Assembly (NCBI GenBank): GCA_043775075.1
Contig: JAYVSS010000019.1
Span: 1-47,223 of the forward strand
Length of the DNA: 47,223 nt
Reading direction: 5' to 3'
Source: JANLQX01 sp043775075
GTDB lineage: Bacteria > Actinomycetota > Acidimicrobiia > Acidimicrobiales > JANYDT01
In this document: piece after piece, positions 41,615 through 47,223 of the stretch
Layout of the letters: each line of letters starts with the position of its first letter
How positions within the stretch are numbered: position 1 is the first letter of the stretch
Notes under the pieces: model-generated
The model's database searches: none
What the model saw: only the letters and a program-made list of their open reading frames with translations
What the model was told of the DNA's origin: nothing
Translations under genes and position numbers: made by a program

Positions 41615-43039
41615 ATGGGCAAGACAATGGTGGAAAAGGTCTGGGAGCGACATGTCGTTCGTCGGGCTGCTGGTGAGCCCGATCTGTTGTTCATTGACCT
41701 CCATCTGGTTCACGAGGTCACGTCACCCCAGGCCTTCGACGGACTCCGCCTAGCCGGGCGTCCCGTACGCCGACCCGACCTCACGATCGCCACGATGGAC
41801 CACAACGTGCCCACCGATATTCCGGGCCTCGATATGACCAGAACCGAACTCGTGACCGACGAGATCAGCCGCCAGCAGATGGTCACCCTCGGCGACAACT
41901 GTGCCGAGTTCGGTGTTCCCCTATTCCCCATGGGCCACCCCAACCAGGGCATTGTTCACGTGATCGGACCGGAACTTGGCCTTACCCTTCCCGGGATGAC
42001 GGTCGTATGCGGCGACTCGCATACGTCCACTCACGGCGCGTTCGGGGCGATGGCGTTCGGCATCGGAACGAGCGAGGTCGAGCACGTGCTGGCCACCCAA
42101 ACCCTCCCCCACACGAAGCCGAAAACGATGGCCGTGGTGGTTGAAGGCACGGCACCAGTGGGCGTCACTGCGAAAGATATTGTGCTCGCCATCATCGCCC
42201 GCATCGGAACGAGTGGGGGCATGGGTTATGTGATCGAGTACCGCGGGGAAGCCATACGTGCACTTAGCATGGAGGGCCGCATGACCGTGTGCAACATGAG
42301 CATCGAGGGCGGCGCCAAGGCTGGACTCATTGCGCCGGATGAAACTACGTTCGCATATATTCAGGGTCGGGAGTACGCGCCCGACGCCGATGCGTGGGAC
42401 GCTGCCGTGGCCGACTGGAGGACCCTCGAGACCGACGACGACGCGGTGTTCGACAAGACCGTCGTGATCGACGCCACCACCCTGGAGCCCCACGTGAGCT
42501 GGGGGACCAACCCCGGCCAAACGATCCCGATCAGTGTGCCGGTGCCCTCCCCTGCTCACTTCGCCGACCAAACCGAGCGAGACGCCGCCGCACGGGCGTT
42601 GGCGTACATGGGGCTCACCGCCGGCACGTCGCTCCGCGATGTTCACGTGGACACGGTGTTTATCGGTTCATGTACCAACAGCCGTATCGAGGACCTACGC
42701 GCCGCCGCCGAAGTGCTCGATGGACGCACGCTCGCCGAAGGTACGCGCGCATTGATTGTGCCGGGATCGTTCCGGGTGAAGACCCAAGCCGAGGACGAGG
42801 GTCTTGACCGGATCTTCGTCGCCGCCGGAGCGGAGTGGCGCGAGCCCGGTTGCTCGATGTGCCTGGCCATGAACCCTGACAGGTTGGCTCCCGGCGAACG
42901 GTCGGCGTCAACCAGTAACCGGAACTTTGAGGGACGCCAAGGTCGCGGTGGCCGCACCCATCTCGTCTCCCCCGCCGTCGCCGCCGCCACCGCCGTGGCC
43001 GGACACTTCGCCACGCCGGCCGATCTCCCGGCTCGCTGA
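41615..43039 (+). CDS. leuC: 3-isopropylmalate dehydratase large subunit
   Basis: LeuC and LeuD isomerise 2- to 3-isopropylmalate using a [4Fe-4S] cluster carried by LeuC. The 474-aa product has the full aconitase-type pattern: KVWERHVVRR, FIDLHLVHEVTSPQAFDGL, VCGDSHTSTHGAFGAMAFGIG, and the cluster cysteines in FIGSCTNSRIEDL and PGCSMCLAMNPD. It ends with the usual RNFEGRQGRGGRTHLVSP. ATG 41615 is preceded by AGGGGAG. It is divergent from the IclR regulator and followed by leuD after 55 nt in the same operon. Confidence 0.97.
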   Translation: MGKTMVEKVWERHVVRRAAGEPDLLFIDLHLVHEVTSPQAFDGLRLAGRPVRRPDLTIATMDHNVPTDIPGLDMTRTELVTDEISRQQMVTLGDNCAEFGVPLFPMGHPNQGIVHVIGPELGLTLPGMTVVCGDSHTSTHGAFGAMAFGIGTSEVEHVLATQTLPHTKPKTMAVVVEGTAPVGVTAKDIVLAIIARIGTSGGMGYVIEYRGEAIRALSMEGRMTVCNMSIEGGAKAGLIAPDETTFAYIQGREYAPDADAWDAAVADWRTLETDDDAVFDKTVVIDATTLEPHVSWGTNPGQTIPISVPVPSPAHFADQTERDAAARALAYMGLTAGTSLRDVHVDTVFIGSCTNSRIEDLRAAAEVLDGRTLAEGTRALIVPGSFRVKTQAEDEGLDRIFVAAGAEWREPGCSMCLAMNPDRLAPGERSASTSNRNFEGRQGRGGRTHLVSPAVAAATAVAGHFATPADLPAR

Positions 43040-43094
43040 GCCGCCCGCCTTCCATCTACTCGCCACCGACAATCGCGCACACCAAGGACCTGCC

Positions 43095-43691
43095 ATGCGA
43101 ACCGTAACCATCATCTCCGGTACCGCCGTCCCCCTCGACCGCAGCGATGTGGACACCGATCAGATCATCCCGTCGGACTGGCTCAAGCGGATCGAGCGGA
43201 CCGGCTTCGGAAAAGGACTGTTCTCTGAGTGGCGAGACGATCGCGATTTCGTGCTCAATCAGGAGCAATATGCGGGCGCCCGCATTCTGGTGGCCGGGAT
43301 GAATTTCGGCACCGGATCGTCTCGTGAGCACGCCGTGTGGGCGCTGGAGGACTACGGATTCGAGGCCGTCATCTCCCCCCGCTTTGGCGATATCTTTCGT
43401 AACAACGCCACCAAGGTCGGCCTCCTCCCGGTGCAGGTCAGCGCCGAGATTGGCGAGCGGTTGCTCCGGGCTATCGAGGCTGATCCATCGTTGGAACTGA
43501 CGATCGACGTGGAGCGCCGGACCCTCTCGGCAGCAAAAATCGGCCTGGAGACCACGTTCCCCCTCGACGACTTCACCGCCTATCGACTCCTCAACGGCCT
43601 CGACGACATCGGCCTCACCATGCGCCACGACGACGACATTGCGTCGTACGAGTCCACCCGGCCCTCGTGGGCCCCGTCGACCCTGCGCTAG
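43095..43691 (+). CDS. leuD: 3-isopropylmalate dehydratase small subunit
   Basis: The small subunit completes the isopropylmalate isomerase active site. The 198-aa product has GTAVPLDRSDVDTDQIIPSD, FVLNQEQYAGARILVAG, the substrate-binding NFGTGSSREHAVWAL, ISPRFGDIFRNNATKVGLLPV, and a short tail, all typical of LeuD. ATG 43095 has AAGGACC about 6 nt upstream and fixes the start; the frame is open upstream only as a shadow of leuC. Together with leuC it forms the operon next to the IclR regulator. It is convergent with nrdJ, 162 bp away. Confidence 0.97.
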   Translation: MRTVTIISGTAVPLDRSDVDTDQIIPSDWLKRIERTGFGKGLFSEWRDDRDFVLNQEQYAGARILVAGMNFGTGSSREHAVWALEDYGFEAVISPRFGDIFRNNATKVGLLPVQVSAEIGERLLRAIEADPSLELTIDVERRTLSAAKIGLETTFPLDDFTAYRLLNGLDDIGLTMRHDDDIASYESTRPSWAPSTLR

Positions 43692-43853
43692 CCCGTTTCG
43701 AGGGACAGTCGACCGTCGGAAGGTGTTGACGTCGATGCCGGCCCGGTAGCGCGACACCGCCCGGCGAACAAACTCACCGGGCAACGTTACAAACTATGTG
43801 CACATAGTTTAATGTGCGCTACGACTACCTTCGCTGCTAGCGCCTGACGGAGC

Positions 43854-46736
43854 TCAGCTGCAGCCGCTGGTGGCACCGCAGGCCGAGCAGACGTAGCAGC
43901 TGCCTGACCGGTTCATCTCGTTGCCACACGAGTAGCAGAACGGGGCGTCGGCCGGACGCTCACGGCTCAGCAACTTCTTCGTCGGCTCCGACGACCCGGC
44001 GGCCGGCCTGATCAATGGCACCGTGGGCGCTTCGACAACGTCGAGCGCGTCGGCCGTGGTGGTACCCGAGTTCGAGAGCGACGACGACGGCGTGGCCGCT
44101 TCCTCGACACCCGGCAGCGTGGGCTGCATCCGCTCCTTGGTGGACTGGACGCCAAGCTCAGCCCGTACTTCGATGGGGAGGTAATCAAGGGCCAAGCGAC
44201 GGAAGATGTAGTCGATCAGCGAGGTGGCGATCCGCAGTTCGGGATCGTCGGTGATACCCGCCGGCTCGAATCGCATGTTCGAATACATGCGCACATACGT
44301 TGATAGCGGCACACCGTGCTGCAACCCGAGGCTGATGGAGATCGAGAAGGCGTCCATGATGCCGGCCAGGGTGGAGCCCTGCTTCGACACGTTGATGAAC
44401 ACCTCGCCCGGGCGACCGTCGCCATATTCGCCCACGGTGACGAAGCCCTTGCAATCAGCGACCCGGAACTGGAACGTGCTGGACAGGCGCTTGCGGGGCA
44501 GCTTCTCGCGCTGGGGCTTGCGGATCACCGTGGTGGTGGAAGCCAGTGCCTGCTCAAGCTCAGCAATCTTGGCGGTGAGCACCGGATCGGGCTCGGTGGC
44601 CGTGGAGGTCGCAAAGGCCGCGGCGCCGAATACGTTGCGCTCGGAGCCGTCTTTCTTCGCCGTTTGCAGGGGCTGACCGACCTTGCAATTGTCGCGGTAG
44701 ATGGCAATCGCCTTGATCCCGAGCTTCCACGCATCAATATGGAGTGCGGCTACTTCTTCGACCGTGGCGTCTTCGGGCATATTCACGGTTTTGGAAATGG
44801 CGCCAGAGATGAACGGCTGCACCGCACCCATCATCTTCACGTGGCCGAGGTAATGGATGACGTTGTCGCCCATCGAGCAGGCGAACACGTTGAGGTGCTC
44901 GACCCGTAGTTCGGGGGCGCCGACGATCGTCTTGTTCACATTGATGTAGGCCACAATCGACGCCACTTCGGCCGGCCGGTAGCCCAGGTTCTTCAGCGCC
45001 CGAGGCACGGTCTGGTTGACGATCTGCATCGACCCGCCACCCACCATCTTCTTGAACTTGACCAGGCCGAGGTCCGGTTCGACGCCGGTGGTGTCGCAGT
45101 CCATGAGCAGACCGATCGTTCCGGTGGGAGCAAGAACCGAGGCCTGGGCATTGCGCACGCCATAGACCGCTCCGAGTTCGCACGCCGCGTCCCATGCTTC
45201 CTGGGCGGCGTACAGCACGTCGTGGTCGGTGATGTCTTCGTTGATCTTGGCCACTTCGGAGCGGTGCATTTCCAGCACATTGGTCATGGCCTGACGGTTT
45301 TCCTGATAGCCGGCGAACGGACCCATCTTCTTGGCGATCTTGGCCGACGTGGCATAGGCCTGGCCGGTCATCAGCGCCGTTATTGAAGCAGCCAGGGCCC
45401 GACCATCGTCGGAGTCGTAGGCCTTGCCCCGGGCCATCAGCAGGGCGCCAATGTTGGCGTATCCCAGACCGAGCTGACGGAATCGGTGGCTGTTCTCGCC
45501 GATCTTCTGCGTGGGGTAATCACCGTTGCCAACGATGATCTCCTGGGCCGTGATGAGCAGGGTAACGGCTTGCACGAACCCATCGACGTCGAAGGAATCG
45601 TCGTCGTTTAAGAACTTCATCAGGTTGATCGACGCCAGGTTGCACGCCGAATTATCCACATGCATGTACTCCGAACACGGGTTCGAGCCATTGATACGAC
45701 CGGAATTCGGCGCCGTGTGCCAGCGATTGATCGTGGTGTCGAACTGCATACCCGGATCGGCACATTCCCACGCCGCCTGAGCGAACTGACCGAAGAGCTC
45801 ACGGGCCTTGAGGGTGGAGACGATCGAGCCGTCGCCGACGGCCCGGAGATGCCAATCAGCATCGTCGATCACGGCGTTCATGAAGTCGTCGGTCACCCGC
45901 ATCGAGTTGTTGGCGTTTTGGTACTGGATGGAGATGGCGTCTTTGCCATCAAGGTCCATATCGAAACCGGCATCACGAAGAACGTGGGCCTTTCGCTCTT
46001 CGATCGCCTTGCACCACAGAAAGTCCTCGATGTCTGGATGATCGGCGTTGAGGATGACCATCTTGGCTGCCCGGCGAGTCTTGCCGCCCGACTTGATGGT
46101 GCCCGCTGATGAGTCCGCGCCCCGCATGAAGCTCACGGGACCCGACGCCGTACCGCCGCCGTTGAGAAACTCCTTCGACGAACGGATTTTGGAAAGATTC
46201 ACGCCGGCACCGGAACCACCCTTGAAGATGACGCCCTCTTCGCGGTACCAATTGAGGATCGAATCCATCGTGTCTTCGACGTCGAGAATGAAGCAGGCCG
46301 AACCCTGCTGCGGCACGCCCTTCACTCCGATGTTGAACCAGACCGGCGAGTTGAACGCCGCCTTCTGCGTGACCACGAGATGCTTCAGTTCAGCGTTGAA
46401 CGTTTCCGCCTCGACGTCGTCGGCGAAGTAACCACCTTTCTTTCCCCAGTTGGTGATCGTGTCCACGACCCGGTCCGCCACTTGGCGCATCGACCACTCT
46501 CGCTCGACTGTGCCCAGGGTGCCCCGGAAGTACTTCTGCGCCAAAATGTTGGTGGCGTTCACACTCCAGCTCGACGGTACCTCCACGCCTTTCTGTTCGA
46601 AGGCGATTTCTTGGGTCTTCCAGTTGGCGATCGAGGAATCGCGACGCTCCCAGGTGATTTCATCGTACGGATGCACATCGGGGGTGGTGAAGTGTCGGTC
46701 GATACCAATGCCGGTGCGCTCGGGAGCTAGTGCCAT
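43854..46736 (-). CDS. nrdJ: adenosylcobalamin-dependent ribonucleotide reductase (class II)
   Basis: NrdJ reduces ribonucleotides to deoxyribonucleotides using AdoCbl to generate the thiyl radical, so it works with or without oxygen. The 960-aa product has the family start FTTPDVHPYDEITWERRDS, an N-terminal SSWSVNATNILAQKYFRG region, QQGSACFILDVEDTMDSI, FKGGSGAGVNLSKIRSS, the core NPCSEYMHVDNSACNLASIN with the active-site Cys, and APTGTIGLLMDCDTTGVEPD. The C-terminal tail has a zinc-ribbon-like CYSCG ... CYVCSACG and a late cysteine pair. ATG 46736 is used; the ATG at 46763 adds nine residues. The 5' region has NrdR-box-like sequences. It makes growth depend on cobalamin, linking it loosely to cobA. 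Confidence 0.96.
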   Translation of the reverse strand: MALAPERTGIGIDRHFTTPDVHPYDEITWERRDSSIANWKTQEIAFEQKGVEVPSSWSVNATNILAQKYFRGTLGTVEREWSMRQVADRVVDTITNWGKKGGYFADDVEAETFNAELKHLVVTQKAAFNSPVWFNIGVKGVPQQGSACFILDVEDTMDSILNWYREEGVIFKGGSGAGVNLSKIRSSKEFLNGGGTASGPVSFMRGADSSAGTIKSGGKTRRAAKMVILNADHPDIEDFLWCKAIEERKAHVLRDAGFDMDLDGKDAISIQYQNANNSMRVTDDFMNAVIDDADWHLRAVGDGSIVSTLKARELFGQFAQAAWECADPGMQFDTTINRWHTAPNSGRINGSNPCSEYMHVDNSACNLASINLMKFLNDDDSFDVDGFVQAVTLLITAQEIIVGNGDYPTQKIGENSHRFRQLGLGYANIGALLMARGKAYDSDDGRALAASITALMTGQAYATSAKIAKKMGPFAGYQENRQAMTNVLEMHRSEVAKINEDITDHDVLYAAQEAWDAACELGAVYGVRNAQASVLAPTGTIGLLMDCDTTGVEPDLGLVKFKKMVGGGSMQIVNQTVPRALKNLGYRPAEVASIVAYINVNKTIVGAPELRVEHLNVFACSMGDNVIHYLGHVKMMGAVQPFISGAISKTVNMPEDATVEEVAALHIDAWKLGIKAIAIYRDNCKVGQPLQTAKKDGSERNVFGAAAFATSTATEPDPVLTAKIAELEQALASTTTVIRKPQREKLPRKRLSSTFQFRVADCKGFVTVGEYGDGRPGEVFINVSKQGSTLAGIMDAFSISISLGLQHGVPLSTYVRMYSNMRFEPAGITDDPELRIATSLIDYIFRRLALDYLPIEVRAELGVQSTKERMQPTLPGVEEAATPSSSLSNSGTTTADALDVVEAPTVPLIRPAAGSSEPTKKLLSRERPADAPFCYSCGNEMNRSGSCYVCSACGATSGCS

Positions 46737-46929
46737 GAGGGAAAGCCTTTCGGGGTCGGCCACGGGTAGCGGGCCGGAAGTATGTCTTCAGGAGGGCGAA
46801 ACAGTTGGTGGTGCGAAGCGACAGCAGTGAAAGCAGTGAAAGCCGCAGAAGCGACCGCAGACGAACGATGGACCCAGATCATCAGAGAAACAAACACGAT
46901 GAGTGGGCGAGCGAGCAAAAGGCCGGAGA

Positions 46930-46945
46930 CCACAAGATGTAGTGG
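46930..46945 (-). promoter_or_regulatory. NrdR-box-like site 1 upstream of nrdJ
   Basis: On the minus strand CCACTACATCTTGTGG matches the NrdR consensus (ACAC, W, ATATAT, W, GTGT) at 12 of 16 positions. It lies about 195 bp before the nrdJ start. NrdR represses ribonucleotide reductase genes in response to dATP. Confidence 0.55.
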
Positions 46946-46961
46946 ATAGCTGCTCTCACAA

Positions 46962-46977
46962 ACACGAGATGATGAAC
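46962..46977 (-). promoter_or_regulatory. NrdR-box-like site 2 upstream of nrdJ
   Basis: A weaker match (about 9 of 16, with an intact ATCT-C-GTGT half) begins 32 bp from site 1, about three helical turns, the spacing typical of paired NrdR boxes. Confidence 0.35.
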
Positions 46978-46985
46978 TTACAAGC

Positions 46986-47111
46986 GTGAAATTACATCGT
47001 CAAGGAGCACGCCAATATTTGCGCGAAACCCGTGAACAGAGCACTGAACTCTCTCCTGCGGACGTACTGACCACCGTCGTCGATGGGCGTCGCCAATTGA
47101 TTTCTGCATAA
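46986..47111 (+). CDS. possible 41-aa small protein upstream of nrdJ
   Basis: A GTG-started frame of 42 codons reads KLHRQGARQYLRETREQS, then a mixed polar segment, and ends ISA at TAA 47109-47111. It is soluble and basic with no recognised family. There is no clear ribosome-binding site. It is divergent from nrdJ and starts next to the NrdR-box-like sites. It may be real or chance; evidence is limited to the open frame and position. Confidence 0.25.
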   Translation: MKLHRQGARQYLRETREQSTELSPADVLTTVVDGRRQLISA

Positions 47112-47154
47112 AAAACGCATTCCGGCGAGCCTACGGAAGCGATCTTGTGGACAA

Positions 47155-47223
47155 CTAGCCGATGTTCCCTGTGGAAGACCGGGGGACGGACGGTGGACCA
47201 GCAACTTCGGCCGCGGCTTCGGC
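47155..47223 (-). CDS. possible C-terminal end of a gene entering from the right edge
   Basis: On the minus strand the last 69 bases read as 22 codons (AEAAAEVAGPPSVPRSSTGN then Ile-Gly) before TAG at 47155-47157. An Ala/Pro-rich tail of this kind is common at protein ends, but no domain is visible, so the call rests only on the open frame. The gene itself lies outside the window. Confidence 0.25.
   Translation of the reverse strand, partial: AEAAAEVAGPPSVPRSSTGNIG

Larger units (their letters stand above)
46764..47223. other. 460-bp region upstream of nrdJ, mostly non-coding
   Basis: This stretch holds a ~165-nt nrdJ leader with a GCTTTCACT direct repeat (near 46820-46840), NrdR-box-like sites, one 41-residue open frame on plus, a DnaA-box-like nonamer, and the possible tail of a gene entering from the right. 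No cobalamin riboswitch signature was recognised. Confidence 0.55.

Noticed and set aside
46764..46929. Cobalamin riboswitch in the nrdJ leader
   Set aside because: A B12-dependent enzyme made this worth checking, but no B12-box core such as GCCACTG was seen on the coding strand; only a direct repeat is present.

Overview
The window is one contiguous piece of a high-GC actinobacterial chromosome. The best guess at class is Acidimicrobiia or a close relative; this is an inference from gene content and coding style, not from a marker-gene comparison. Support comes from many GTG and TTG starts, the recG-fakA-rpmB neighbourhood, a GTP-type PEP carboxykinase, an Ada-AlkA fusion followed by ogt (the mycobacterial order), an adenosylcobalamin-dependent (class II) ribonucleotide reductase, and an IclR regulator divergent from leuCD. 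Almost everything is housekeeping or central metabolism. I found no tRNA, rRNA, CRISPR array, prophage or intact insertion sequence.

Layout. 1-4.1 kb: partial recG, a small membrane protein and fakA (yloV) on minus, rpmB on plus. 4.1-9 kb: a cold-shock-like protein, pckG, a DUF559/Vsr-like nuclease gene sitting between two diverged ~100-bp palindromic repeats, and an RluA-type pseudouridine synthase. 9.1-12.9 kb: a PspC-containing histidine kinase and its LuxR response regulator, divergent from a PspC/LiaF-like membrane protein and a 53-aa membrane peptide. 12.9-16.4 kb: aldo/keto reductase, HD hydrolase, a stand-alone Lrp/AsnC effector domain, pirin and DUF1361. 16.4-20 kb: class I fumarase with a small unknown protein, an MFS remnant ending next to an inverted repeat, and a secreted Gly-rich repeat protein. 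20.2-26.7 kb: FabK/nitronate-monooxygenase-like enzyme, EamA exporter, ogt and ada-alkA, an FAH-family enzyme, a fasciclin protein and a broken OmpA-like domain. 27-37.1 kb: a fold-III PLP decarboxylase, leuA with a leucine leader peptide and attenuator, a conserved unknown, a Spherulin-4-like secreted protein, a small membrane protein, a CymR-like Rrf2 regulator divergent from cysI-cobA, leuB and greA. 37.2-47.2 kb: PhyH dioxygenase, a GH15-like protein, an alpha/beta hydrolase, an IclR regulator divergent from leuCD, and nrdJ with NrdR-box-like sites.

How the genes work together. All four leucine-pathway genes lie within 15.5 kb but in three transcription units with different visible control: attenuation for leuA, a palindrome between iclR and leuC, and nothing recognised for leuB. 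cysI and cobA overlap and are linked functionally because sulfite reductase needs siroheme, which is made from the product of CobA; that product is also a precursor of the cobalamin that NrdJ needs. Ada-AlkA and Ogt form an alkylation-repair operon. The PspC kinase, regulator and PspC membrane proteins form an apparent envelope-stress module.

Most unusual points: the nuclease gene bracketed by matching palindromic repeats; the GH15-like protein that seems to lack both catalytic glutamates; the CobA with an internal deletion; and the fasciclin/OmpA gene split by a stop codon plus a frameshift. All family assignments come from reading motifs by eye. No database search was run.
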